A stretch of 64,000 nucleotides of DNA. Origin: Shinisaurus crocodilurus (taxonomy: Eukaryota; Chordata; Lepidosauria; Squamata; Shinisauridae). Location of the stretch: assembly GCA_021292165.1 (NCBI GenBank), contig CM037880.1, positions 212,302,942 to 212,366,941 on the forward strand, written 5' to 3'. A program made the position numbers and the translations under genes. The notes under the pieces were generated by a model. It did no database searches. It saw nothing but the letters and a program-made list of their open reading frames with translations, and was not told the DNA's origin. Position 1 is the stretch's first letter; each line of letters opens with the position of its first letter. Positions 9,866-19,775 of the stretch are shown in pieces.

Positions 9866-10043
9866 CACATGTTCACAGAGGGAAAATAAGCCACGGTGGG
9901 TTATTTTCCCTCCCCGTGTGTGCCGGGTCGCAAGCTGCCGAATTAGCATAATTACCCTCTCCAGGCATGAGTTGCCTTGATGTCCAAACCCAGCAAGAGT
10001 TGGTGGGTGGGGTGGCTTACACACCACAGGACCGCAGGTTTTA
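9866..10043 (+). mobile_element. Half of a large palindromic repeat (family K)
   Basis: GGGAAAATAAGCC, AATTAGCATAATTACCCTC, GATGTCCAAACCC and GGGTGGGGTGGCTTACA recur in both arms of the palindrome at 11640-11960. Only one arm is clear here. Confidence 0.55.
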
Positions 10044-10075
10044 GGAAAGTGTGTGTATGTATATATATATATATA

Positions 10076-10325
10076 CAGTAATACCTTGGATTGCAAGTAA
10101 CTTGGTTTGAGAGCGTTTTGCAAGACAAGCAAATTTTTAAATATTTATTTAAAAAATTTTTACTTGATATACAAGCAACGTCTTGCAATACAAGTACTGT
10201 AGAACGGCTTAAATTAAAAATCTCTGTACAAATTTTTTTGGGGGGATTTCGTTTTGATATAAGAGTGTTTTGGATTACAAGCACGTTTCCGGAACGAATT
10301 ATGCTCTCAATCCAAGGCATGACTG
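10076..10325 (+). mobile_element. Tc1/mariner superfamily MITE (pogo/Tigger-like)
   Basis: Ends CAGTAATACCTTGGATTG and CAATCCAAGGCATGACTG are inverted repeats. The element is flanked by TA on both sides (10074-10075 and 10326-10327), as expected for Tc1/mariner. It sits inside a TATATA tract. The interior has matching TTGCAAGTAACTTGG and GATTACAAGCACG segments. At 250 bp it is too short to code a transposase. Confidence 0.8.
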
Positions 10326-10374
10326 TATATATATGTATGTATATGTATATTATATATATATACCGTAATACAGA

Positions 10375-10532
10375 CCTGTGGCTTACGCTGGCTCAGCTTG
10401 TCTGAGTGTGGAAAGCTAAGCAGGGTCGGGCCTGGTTATTACTTGGATGGGAGACCCCTCCTCTAGTTCCCTGCATTGAGCAGGGGGTTGGACTCGATAG
10501 CCTTGTAGGCTCCTTCCAACTCTATAAATCTA
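10375..10532 (+). mobile_element. 5S rRNA-CR1 chimeric SINE (copy 1)
   Basis: Head: CCTGTGGCTTACGCTGGC, then AAGCTAAGCAGGGTCGGGCC and TTACTTGGATGGGAGACC, which are 5S rRNA box A/intermediate element and box C. Tail: CCTGCATTGAGCAGGGGGTT, GGACTCGATAGCC and CTCCTTCCAACTCTATAAATC, which is the CR1 LINE 3' end. Head and tail are joined by CCTCCTCTAGTT. Seven further copies occur in this window with the same junction, so it is a family rather than a chance fusion. Confidence 0.9.
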
Positions 10533-11239
10533 TATATATGTTCATATCTAAATACAGAATAAATTTTATTATAATATTATGAACATAATTTAATGTATAA
10601 TATTACAGTTTTTTTAAAAAAAAAATAAAAAATCAATGTACAGCCCTCTAATGTTTCTTACACGCACATTGTCATAACTGGTTTCTGTATCGGGCGGGCT
10701 ATACAAATTCTCGACACCCTATCCCAAATGCGTTTCTTCAACCATCATGGTCTTCATCAGTGGGCAAACAACAGACACAAATGACAGCCCTAATATCTCA
10801 TGATATAAAAGGTATTACATGAAACCCGTAGTTATTTAACTGCTTAGGTTCATGGCTTCTCAACATGCAGTTTGTATTCTGAGTGAACTGAGCAAGGGAG
10901 CACAAACATTTTCTCCTGTACCCAGGATGATAAATTCCTTCTGTCCACCTCGACTGAGCAAGACTCTCGCAGATTCTTTTTCGGAAAGAGAGAAGATTAG
11001 GGACACTGCAGCCAACTGTAATGGGAGTCGCGGAAGATGGCGAGGAGTGTAGTGTGTTGCACGACAGCAGTGCTGCCTCGATGCTCTGGATACTTTGTAT
11101 CTTGCTCTGCAGTAGCAAGGCACGATGTTGCTTTAATTGCTAGCCTGTGAGTTGGCTGCTGGACCAACAGAATGACACTGCAAAAAAGAAGCACAGCTGT
11201 AATCATTCAAGTGCATGATCTGCTGCTCACCTAGCTGCT
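10533..11239. other. Unrecognised sequence
   Basis: AT-rich to 10640, then ordinary sequence. No feature supported. Confidence 0.35.
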
Positions 11240-11640
11240 TGCTCTCATGATATATATTGTGGTGGGTTGTGTGAGTGGGTGTTGTGAGTAGTGGTGTATG
11301 GGTGTTGTGGAGTTCCTGGTGGTGTGCTGAAGTTGGAAGGAGTGAAAAGGAGCAGAAGAAGCTGTTTGAAGAGCCCTGCTGAAGCCCAGTGCTGGAAGCT
11401 GACACCCAGGCGGAGAACTGCTGGATCTTGCATTTTGGTTTGTTAGAAAGAATACAGTGACTGTGTTGCTAAGGGGTGGGACTTCCATCAGGGAGCTTGG
11501 GGGGGAAGGCTGATGGCATTGTGGTATCTCATGCTCAGCTTTACAATAAAAATGTTTGGCTTTGACCTCCCAGAAGAGTATTTGTGGCATGAAAATTCCT
11601 TAAAGAACCTTTGCCAATCTGTTTTGGGGAACCTGTGGCA
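11240..11640 (+). other. LTR-like block
   Basis: A TATATATTG box lies near 11250 and an AATAAAA signal near 11546, with a GT-rich region between them and GTGGCA shortly after. That spacing resembles the U3/R/U5 order of an LTR. No matching TG start or target duplication was located, so this is tentative. Confidence 0.2.
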
Positions 11641-11960
11641 AAACACCAACTCCCTCCCTGTGTGAGCCAGTTGCAAGCTGCCAAATTAGCATAATTGCCC
11701 TTGCTGGGCACGGGTTAAAACGATGTCCAAACCCGGCCAGGCTTGGTGGATGGGCTGGTTTACAAACCACCCTGAAACCCTAGTACAAGCCATGGGTTCC
11801 AGCATGGATTGTACGCCACCCCAACCAGCCACCCTCACCAGGTTTGGACATCAACAAGCCATGCCTGGAGAGGGTAATTATGATAATTAGGTGGTTCATG
11901 ACTGGCAGGTGTGGGGAGGGAAAATAGCCCATGATGGCTTATTTTTCTTCCTTGATCATG
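11640..11960. mobile_element. Large palindromic repeat (family K), both arms
   Basis: The left arm (AATTAGCATAATTGCCC, GATGTCCAAACCC, GGTTTACAAACCACC) is repeated inverted in the right arm (GGTTTGGACATCAACAAGCC, GGGTAATTATGATAATTAGG, GGGAAAATAGCCC). It forms an imperfect ~300-bp hairpin. The superfamily is undetermined. Confidence 0.65.
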
Positions 11961-12429
11961 TGAACCTGGTCAGTGTGTCTGATGAGGCCCAGCATCAGCA
12001 TATGGCCGCTACTTGGGCTTCAGCACCCTGGCAGAGAAGGGTGGTCACTTTTGAATGACCAGCAAGGGAGGAAATGCGTCCCTCCCAAAAAGAGGGCATC
12101 CATTTGCATCAATTTTGCGTATGCTAATATCTATGTATAGATGCCAGTTAGAGATAATTATTGTAATTCAAATAGAAATGCTGTACATCTCATCCATCGG
12201 CCAGAGAACCAAGGGCCACTGGGAGGCTGCACCCCATGCCTCCCAGGATTAACATCATGGCAAGGGGGAGACCAGCCTGGCCCCATACATCGGCCAAAAG
12301 AAGGAACAGCTGCAGGGAGCTTGTTTTGCCCTTCCTTGCCAGAAAAAAGAAATCTAGAAGAACCTTGTCATGAAGAACTGATGCCTGAGTTTTGCTTTCT
12401 TCCTCCTCCCTCCCAATCCCTTTTCCTTT
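11961..12429. other. Unrecognised sequence
   Basis: No supported feature. The pyrimidine-rich end at 12395-12429 leads into a LINE 3' end. Confidence 0.35.
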
Positions 12430-12557
12430 TGTGTCATGTCTTTTAGAGTGTAAGCCTGAGGGCAGGGACTGTCTAATATTAATCTTTGTAAGCCACTCTG
12501 GGAGCCTTTTCTGGCTGAAGAGTGGGGTAAAAATGCTGCTAATAAATAAATAGTGTG
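12430..12557 (+). mobile_element. LINE 3' end (L2- or RTE-like)
   Basis: AAGCCACTCTGGGAGCC, GGCTGAAGAGTGGGGTAAAA and ATAAATAAATA form the usual 3' terminal block. It shares its lead-in with 1280-1410. Confidence 0.55.
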
Positions 12558-12760
12558 AAAGGCTGTCACCAGGTGACCTGTGTGCCTCGTTCAGTCCAGA
12601 TGCTGTTGATGGGCAACTTAAGGGCCCAGCCCAGTCTTTGAATGGTTCTTCTCTTTATACCAGTCAGACTTGGACTGGGCAGCCCTTCAAACAGAAGCCT
12701 GTCTTCTGATGCGTTATGATTCCTGCCCTATGATTCATACAACCACTGGTTGCACCACCC
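12558..12760. repeat. Low-copy repeat shared with 51190-51410
   Basis: GACTTGGACTGG and CCCTTCAAACAGA with a following CTGTC occur in both places, as does GTGACCTG. The family is not recognised. Confidence 0.35.
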
Positions 12761-12914
12761 TAATAGGCAGCAAGGCACACCTTGCAGTTCAAGTCATAAG
12801 CGTCACACGGGGCACAGAGTGATTTTAATATACATTCCAACTAGCTTGGTCTGGAATTGCTGACCTCCTTACCTAAGGCAGGGCGAGCAGGCATGATGGA
12901 AACTTACATTCAAG

Positions 12915-13498
12915 GTGGTATTTTGGGCTGCATTAATAGAAGTATAGCTTCCAAATCACGGGAAGTACTAGTTCCCCTCTACTCAGCACTGGTTAGGCCT
13001 CATCTTGAGTACTGCGTCCAGTTCTGGGCACCACACTTTCAGAAGGATGTAGACAAACTGGAGAGGGTTCAGAGGAGGGCAACAAGGATGATAAAGGGAC
13101 TGGAAACAAGGCCCTATGAGGAGAGACTGAAAGAACTGGGCATGTTTAGCTTTCAGAAGAGAAGACTGAGGGGAGAGATGATAGCACTCTCCCAGTACTT
13201 GAAGGGATGTCACACAGAGGAGGGCCAGGATCTCTTCTTGACCCTCCCAGGTTGCAGGACATGGAATAATTGGCTCAAGTTACAGGAAGCCAGATTCTGC
13301 CTGGACATCAGGAAAAATTTCCTGACTGTTAGACAATGGAACCAATGACCTAGGGAAGTGGTGGACTCTCTCACACTGGAGGCATTCAAGATGCAGCTGG
13401 ACAGCCATCTGCTTTAATTTGGATTCCTGCACTGAGCAGAGGGTTGGACTCGATGGCCTTATAGGCCCCTTCCTACTCTGCTATTCTATGATTCTATG
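12915..13498 (+). mobile_element. CR1 LINE, 3' part with RT C-terminal coding
   Basis: An open frame that reaches 13348 reads as the end of CR1 ORF2: GCINRSIASKS, LVRPHLEYCVQFWAP, KLERVQRRATRMIKG and a long EERLKELGMFSFQKRRLRGE stretch. It continues through DIRKNFLTVRQWNQ, where a short deletion and a stop end it. The 3' UTR (GGTTGGACTCGATGGCC) and octamers follow to 13498. This is the C-terminal RT-thumb/connection region only. The catalytic YADD part is absent. It is 5'-truncated and not functional. Confidence 0.92.
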
Positions 13499-13989
13499 GT
13501 AACAGTTGACCCTAAAAAAAGTATGTCCCTATCTTTGGCAAAGATGCTAGCTGCAATTTACTTGTGGCTTTTCAATTTCCTGGGAAGGACGTGCTCATTT
13601 GATTTTCTTCCACCCCCTTTCCAGTCTTCACACTTTTCACAGAAGATTCTAGCGACGTGGGAGTCACACTGTATGATAGTTTTGCAATGCTGCAGAATTT
13701 GACTCTAACTGCAAATCCTGCCCTCTTCCTTCCTTTGGAACGAGCCATGAGTTTTTTTAAGACAGTTGAGGGTACATTTTTAAATTGTTCTTTGTTTTCT
13801 GAAGCAAAATGTCTCATATCTGAAGCTGTCAAAAATGTCCCAAAACTTGAGATGAGTTTCCAACTGATATTGAAGGATCACAGACGAAAAGAGCAAAGAA
13901 AAACAACAAAACCCAACCATGAAGGTGATTTGTTGCCCAAGACAGGCAATTAGGCCAGTTTAACCATAGAGCTTTAATTAAATTGACAC
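13499..13989. other. Unrecognised sequence
   Basis: No repeat or exon recognised. A 98-codon open frame at 13657-13953 shows no motif that I can name. Confidence 0.35.
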
Positions 13990-14203
13990 TTGGCACACTC
14001 TGTGGGGCCCCTCCCGCACCCATGCCCCCCTCCTTGGCAGCTGACCCAGCAGCAGTGCTCCTTCAAATGGCATTGCGCCGCTGCCCCCTCCAACTGGCAT
14101 CAAGTGGTTGCCATTTTACATTTCCCACAATGTCCCAGAACACCGTGTCGCTCTAGAGCTTTCTGGGAAATTTAGAACGGCAGGTCACTGCTACCGAGCA
14201 CGT
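13990..14203. repeat. Repeat related to the 6613 hairpin
   Basis: GCCATTTTACATTTCCCAC against CTGGGAAATTTAGAACGGC forms a degenerate hairpin similar to 6613-6658. C-rich text precedes it. Confidence 0.4.
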
Positions 14204-14653
14204 CAGAGGTGGTGACCTTAGGGGTGTGGCCCAGTGCTAGGGCTGGAGGTCCAAATCTTTCATTTGGAGCCCCGAATCTCTGGGAGGCCCTCTGTCCCAC
14301 CACCCTGCTTGTCCGTGGGCACTTGCTGGAAAGAAAAAGGTACAGGGGCCCTGAGGATCTCTGTTGCATCTCATCCCCCTGGATTAGCTGGCTTCTTGCC
14401 CGCATGCGCTTCAACTCCGGCTGCCCCACCGCCACCAAACCTTTCTGCCTGAGGTTTTTTTTTTTCTGACATCAGATGCCCTCCTTGCGGTCCTCTCCCC
14501 TGTCCATGCATCCCTTTTTTTAGAAATAGGGCTGTCCTTAGGAGACAGGGTCCTTTAAAGACACAGAGAGAGACTTCAGAGCATATGCAAATTTGTGCTT
14601 TTTTCTTTTTGGTCCTGTGGGCCTGATCTTTTTGGGACCTAGCACCGCCCCTG
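14204..14653 (+). mobile_element. Family C hAT-type transposon (copy 2)
   Basis: Ends CAGAGGTGGTGACCTTAGG and CTAGCACCGCCCCTG. The interior matches 8171-8611 throughout. Flanks GAGCACGT and CACCACAT agree at 5 of 8 positions. Confidence 0.75.
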
Positions 14654-14862
14654 CACCACATGACAGCGGGGGGGGGGGGGTTTGAGGTTGGCAGGGTGCA
14701 GGGCAGCCATCAATTCAGGTCTAGGGCCCTGAACTGATGAAGGATGTTCAGATGGTGACTCCAGCCTTGCTGAGCCACAAGTTGGCTGCTTGGGGTCGGG
14801 GGACTGAGGACTTGCTCAGCCCCTCTGCCATGCGCACTAGCAAACAAGTGAGCACAGCAAAA

Positions 14863-15478
14863 GGCAGGGGTTCGGAAGCTCAGGCTCCTGGGGTCCAAAT
14901 CTGGCCCTCTCAGGGTTTCCGGCTTTGGTGCGGTTCCCTGCCCGCCCGCCCGCCCCCAATTCTACTTCTAGAAGGTCGAAATGACTCTCCTAAGGCTTAG
15001 TCACTGCCAGTCAGAGCTTTAAGCCAGGGTGGGTAACATGCACTCTATGGGCTGCATGCAGCTGCTGCTGCTGCCTCCTCCAGTGTAAATATATTAAAAT
15101 GTCATCTGGAGTGGCCATTTTGACATAGGAAGCTGCCTTACACTGAGTCAGACCATTGGTCCGTCTCGCCCAGTATTGTCGACACTGACTGGCAGCGACT
15201 GTAGCCACTCTGGATGCCATTGTTTATTTTTATTTTAAACTTAGTTAGAACAATGTGGGGGGAGGTGTGGACCAGTGGGGGGGGGGTTCAGGAGGTGAAA
15301 ATGGCCCACAGATCTCCCAAAGTTGCCCACCTCTGATTTGAGATAAAATATGAGTATTGGGGGGGGGGGGTTGTCCGCACCGCTTTTGCCTTCTGCTCAG
15401 CCCACCCCTGGAGCGTGGCCCCCTGAGAACTTCTCCAAAATGCAACTCAGCCCCTGGGCTGAAAGAGGATCTGCACTC
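14863..15478 (+). mobile_element. Family D transposon interrupted by another element
   Basis: The left part is 14863-15024 (CAGGGGTTCGGAAGCTCAGG ... CAGAGCTTTAAGC) and the right part 15336-15478 (GATAAAATATGAGTATT ... GGCTGAAAGAGG). In uninterrupted copies the order is CTTTAAGC followed directly by TAAAATATG, so the 15025-15335 element sits at that exact point. Confidence 0.65.
15025..15335 (+). mobile_element. hAT-like element nested in family D
   Basis: Ends CAGGGTGGGTAAC and GTTGCCCACCTCTG are inverted repeats. Flanks CTTTAAGC and ATTTGAGA (5 of 8) are consistent with a decayed duplication of the family D target. Inside it lies a SINE fragment, minus strand, at 15118-15212 (GGAAGCTGCCTTACACTGAG, CAGACCATTGGTCC). 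Confidence 0.6.
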
Positions 15479-16107
15479 CTGCCTTAAGCGAACAGTCTGG
15501 ACCTTGCTGTGTGCTTCTGTGCAGATGAGAAGCCTCCCAGCTGGCCCATCCCTGCCTTACTGGAGCGGCGATGCACATTCTCCCAGTCTACTAGCAAAGC
15601 AGTGGTGGAGGTGGATACTTGCACAGCAGCAGCAGCAACAACGAAAGGCTTTGGTTGACTGACCGGTCAAATATCGCCATACATACAATGTTCACATATT
15701 TTTACAGCATTAACTTTAGAAAGCGTACAGTGATCGACCATTTTGATCTGCATGCAAAGTGCACAAAATAGCACACTGGTTAATTATTACTATAAAGCAA
15801 TGACCTTAACTTTTAAGTCGCCGATTTTTTTTATTCCTTTCAACAGTACTAGTACTAGGTCCTTCTCTTTGACTTTTATCCAGGAAATTGAAAACTGCTC
15901 TAAAGCAAACGACGCCAATTATTTAAAAACAACAACACAAATGTCAGTTTACAGAGGAAGTTCTGCTACGTAGGCAGGGGGTCAATTCTTCAAGCATCAC
16001 CAGTATCCACTCCCACTCTTTTTCATTCATCTGTCTTCATCAGCATGATTGGTATGAATGTGAGGGTTAAGCAGGGATCATTCTGCAAGCAAATTACACC
16101 ATAATCA

Positions 16108-16111
<4 letters not shown>
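15479..16111. other. Unrecognised sequence
   Basis: No supported feature. Confidence 0.35.

Positions 16112-16159
<48 letters not shown>
16112..16159 (+). repeat. (CA)n microsatellite
   Basis: About 24 CA units directly before a family F element. Confidence 0.97.
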
Positions 16160-16160
<1 letters not shown>

Positions 16161-16161
16161 C

Positions 16162-16363
16162 CTGTGGAGGCTGGTGACTCCAATATCAGTGCGGCGGTGT
16201 ACGCGCTCTGGGTTGTAGTCGGAACTTTAAAGGAGCAACCCATGGTGCTGAACCCTACACCCCAAATAGGTTCAGCACCATGGACAGTTCCCTAAAAGTT
16301 CAGACTAGCAACCCGGAGCACGTACACTGCCAGTACTGACGTCGGAGTCACCGGCCTCCACTG
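16162..16363. mobile_element. Palindromic MITE, family F (copy 1)
   Basis: Arms GTGGAGGCTGGTGACTCC and GGAGTCACCGGCCTCCAC, then ACCCATGGTGCTGAACCC against GGTTCAGCACCATGG, make a ~200-bp hairpin. Other copies are at 29501, 34091 and 58943. The best-preserved copy has a near-perfect 8-bp duplication, so hAT is likely. Confidence 0.75.
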
Positions 16364-16371
16364 TTGTTACC

Positions 16372-16950
16372 TACAAAATAGAACTCTTGGCCTCTTGGAA
16401 TATTGAACACTGTTTGACAGATGACCCAATAACAATAAGTAGTCAGTGTGGGGATTATCTTTGACTTGCTATCGAACTTGTTTGGAACTCTTGGATCCCT
16501 TAAGCTTGAACTCACACGACACAGAGGTCCCAGCGCGGTTGGCAAAGTTGGTACTGACCTCTGCGTGGGTGTGCAGATTAGTTCGGGACTTTCTCTCGAA
16601 CGCTGGTCTTTGGTTGCCTCAGGAATCATTCTGCCCTTGCCCTGCATCCTGAGCTACAGATAATACAACTGAAAAACTGTTGCCTGGGTCTCTGACTTGA
16701 CTGTAGTTATTATCCTTGAGATGTCCGTGAGAATGCTGTTAGAGCCTATATAGGAACTGTCACCAGCTATACGCGTTTTTGAAGACTGGAACCGCCAAGC
16801 TTTTGCTCCGAGATTCCATATCGTAACAGTCTCACTGATCTAGAGTCTGCTGTGTCGGAAAGCCAGAATGTGTGTCTGCAGGTCCGAGATCACAACAGTC
16901 AGCTGACCAGCCAACAGACAATAATTGACTGGTCAATTGACTAGTGTCCA
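16372..16950 (-). other. Possible decayed LTR retroelement region
   Basis: On the minus strand there is a TCCTATATAGG TATA-like box near 16745-16757 and short terminal-like TGTT...AACA pairs (16679 and 16899). A weak 99-codon open frame lies at 16348-16647. CpG content is higher than in the surroundings. No target duplication was found, so the call is tentative. Confidence 0.2.
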
Positions 16951-17159
16951 ACATGAGTGTAAGGTCCAGGTCATGGGTGAGAAGGGTTCAGGGCTGGAAC
17001 ACCGGGGCCAGGGAAGATGGAGGAAGGGATAAACAGTAGGCCCAAGGTTCGGCACAGGTTCCAGGCAACAGAGTCCAAACAGGGGCCAGAAGCAGAGGGC
17101 AAGTCCTCTACCAAGATTGTTTGGTAGTTCTCCAGCTTTTGCACAGTTCCTCCACCCCC

Positions 17160-17375
17160 TGCCTTTCTAAAGGGTTGACATGCTTCTCCTAAGGCTTACT
17201 TACAGGCAGTAAGAGCTTTAACCTAAAAGATGCTGGTATTTTCCCCCTATTTTGGCCCTTCCCCTTTTGCCATCAGCTCCACCCAGTGCTTGAATGTAGC
17301 CCCAAGCTTCTCCCAGATGGAATTTGGCCCTGAGGTGGAAAAGAACTTCAACAACCCTGATGTACTGGGACATGA
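17160..17375 (+). mobile_element. Family D transposon fragment
   Basis: TTCTCCTAAGGCTTACTTAC, AGAGCTTTAACCT and GGAATTTGGCCCTGAGG align with the right half of family D. The left end is missing. Confidence 0.6.
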
Positions 17376-17586
17376 AGTAGGCTCTTCCCCTACAGTTGCA
17401 ACTGCAGGGTCCCCATTTTGAGATGAAGGTCCCCCAGTGACTCACCTTCATCTTCTGAGGTGAGGGTCATCTTCTGACCCTTTTGGGGTCAGTCCCTAGG
17501 TGTTGGTGAGACATGACATCAGCAGAGAATATGAGGGAACAAGACTGAGAACTAGCCCATGCCTTGCATAGTAACAAGGTGGTCAG

Positions 17587-18045
17587 CAGGGGTGGTGCTA
17601 GGGACAGAAAAGATCTGGGGCTCAGGCCCACAGGATATATTTTTAAAAAGTCCAAATCTGCATATGCTAATTTACATATGCTAAAGTGTGTGTGTTTTAA
17701 AGGACCCTGTCCCCTAAGGGCACCGCTATTTGTAAAAAGGGATGTATGGACAGGGGAGAAGAGGAAATTTGATTTCAGAAAAACTTCAGGCAGAAAGATT
17801 CAAGCCACACACACACACACCCCGTGCAGGAGATAATGCACATGTTGGGTAAAGAGCCAGCTAATCTGGTGTGTGTGTGTGTGTTTTCAGATGCAACAGA
17901 GATCATCAGGGTCCCTCTACCTTTATTTCAGCAAGTGTCCATGGACAGCAGGGTGGTGGGGCAGATGGCCTCCCAGAGATTCGGGGCTCCAAATGAAAGA
18001 TTCAGGGCTCCAGCCCTAGTAAGCCGCCCCCTAACACCACCTCTA
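17587..18045 (-). mobile_element. Family C hAT-type transposon (copy 3, inverted)
   Basis: Ends CAGGGGTGGTGCTAGGG and CCTAACACCACCTCTA. Flanks GTGGTCAG and TTGGTCAG give a 7-of-8 target duplication. The interior has short CA and GT runs at 17806-17820 and 17870-17884. Confidence 0.85.
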
Positions 18046-18960
18046 TTGGTCAGCATGGTACATGGTGAAATAATAAGCTGGTTAATACTTTCAGTGGAGA
18101 ACTTTGTAAATTAGCCACCTCCACCCTGCCTCCAGAACAGTATTTCCATTTTTATTTTTAAGGGAAAGGGTGAGTTCACAGGTAATTCTGATATATATGA
18201 ATGTGTGTGGCACTTGTATTTTCAGATGAATAGGAAACAATCCTGAGCAGTGCTAAGAGCCAAAGAAACACATGAATGAATATGGAATGGCCATTTGGAC
18301 AGTCTTACTGTTCCAGACATTGCATACCCACTTTTGTGGGTAAATGCCCCACACATGCAAAAACACCTTTTGAGGTTATGGAAAGATCTGTTAATATAAA
18401 AGGGATATACAAGGCAAGATTTTGCACACTCCTAGTTTTTTTTTTCACACATTAAAGGAAAACGTGTTCCGGGCCTTACTCCAAATCTTCGCCATCAGGC
18501 AGCTGGTAAATCAAAAGAGTAAATAAACTTCAGGCAGCACTGCATCAATCCGGACAGGAGCTTTCCTTATTCACCGGTAATAATTTGTGTTCAACTGGCC
18601 AAAGGAACGATTGGTTTGCCTGACCCACCTCCTGTGTGATTAAGTAAGACAGCAACCTTCCCTAGAGGGCAGCGCTACAACATATGTCAGCGCAAGCTCT
18701 TCTCCTAAATCATAATTTACCATGACATACTGAGGCTTCCAGGATTCTCACCAGACAAATTGACAGTTTGGGAATAAAAATCACTGTCAGATTTCAACAG
18801 CCTTCAAGATGTGCTTGGTTCACCTGGTCCTTGTGAAGCTGAAGGCAGTAAGTCACACGCTAGATTAGATGAGCTGTTCTGTGGTCGTCGAAAGCAGTGG
18901 TTTTTGAAAACTTTGTAGATTCTGAGAATCCTTTCCACGTTGACCTGTCTGCTAAGAAGC
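18046..18960. other. Unrecognised, repeat-poor sequence
   Basis: No mobile element recognised. The stretch 18440-18900 reads like unique sequence and could hold a conserved non-coding element. I have no alignment to support that. Confidence 0.3.
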
Positions 18961-18962
18961 CG

Positions 18963-19010
<48 letters not shown>
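18963..19010 (+). repeat. (ATT)n microsatellite
   Basis: About 15 ATT units. Confidence 0.95.
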
Positions 19011-19050
19011 CTTACTATAATTATTATCATCAAATTGTTTATGCTTATCT

Positions 19051-19287
19051 GCCAGTGTGGCATAGTGGTGAGAGTGCTGGACTGGGACTCTGGCGATCCG
19101 GGTTCTAGTCCCCGTACAGCCATGAAACTCACTGGGTGACTTTGGGCCAGTCACTGACTCAGCCTAAGCTACCTCACAGGGTTGTTGTGAGGATAAAATG
19201 GAGAGGAGGAGGAGGCTTATGTAAGCTGCCTTGGGTTCCTTGCAGGAAAAAAGGCGGGGTATAAATATAATAAATAAAATAAAAAAA
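19051..19287 (+). mobile_element. tRNA-derived SINE (Sauria type)
   Basis: Box A GTGGCATAGTGGTGAGAG and box B GGGTTCTAGTCCCC are well preserved. The body TGACTTTGGGCCAGTCAC and tail GGCGGGGTATAAATATAAT follow. One of the youngest-looking copies. Confidence 0.92.
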
Positions 19288-19429
19288 TAATATATTTTTT
19301 GAATATTATATTTAGTGTTTTCTGATATTTACTACGGTATATTTACTGTTCTCTGATATTTTGTAAATTATCTTTTGAATATTATATTTAGTGTTCTTTG
19401 ACGTTTTGTAAATTATATCTACTGTTATT

Positions 19430-19488
19430 TGTCATGTTGTGAGCCGCTTTGGGAACAATTTTTGTGGAAAAGCGGCATACAAATAAAA

Positions 19489-19532
<44 letters not shown>
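19430..19532 (+). repeat. LINE 3' end followed by (GAT)n
   Basis: TTGTGAGCCGCTTTGGGAAC and AAGCGGCATACAAATAAA are a LINE terminal block. A GAT triplet run from about 19490 to 19532 follows and gives a poly-Asp artefact frame. Confidence 0.6.
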
Positions 19533-19533
<1 letters not shown>

Positions 19534-19638
19534 ATGTCTGCATTGGAACCACTGTATGTTGCAAGGGATTCTGGGAAGTATTCTAGGCCCCGATCAACTT
19601 ATATCAGAATTGAATTTCACAAGCATATCTATCTAGAT

Positions 19639-19775
19639 CAGCCCTCCCCAACGCAGTGCCCTCCACATGTGTTGTACTACAAGTCCCATCACCCCAGCTA
19701 GCATGCCCAATGGCCATGCTGGCTAGGGATAGTGGCAGGTTGCAGTCCAATAGCAGACCAGGTTGGGGAAGGCTG
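19639..19775 (+). mobile_element. Hairpin MITE, family B
   Basis: Ends CAGCCCTCCCCAACGC and GGTTGGGGAAGGCTG, with core CTACAAGTCCCATCA and a mirrored degenerate arm. Confidence 0.65.

Noticed and set aside
10395..10450. Possible 5S rRNA genes (eight stretches matching the 5S internal promoter)
   Set aside because: Each lacks the 5S 3' third and part of its 5' half, and is joined to a CR1 tail, so they are SINEs.
16679..16899. Small minus-strand LTR bounded by TGTT...AACA
   Set aside because: Flanks AAAAC and GTCAG do not match, and there is no primer-binding site next to it. It is kept only as a tentative region.
19051..19120. Possible tRNA genes (A and B boxes in several places)
   Set aside because: No complete cloverleaf was apparent. 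Each match continues into the same SINE body and tail.
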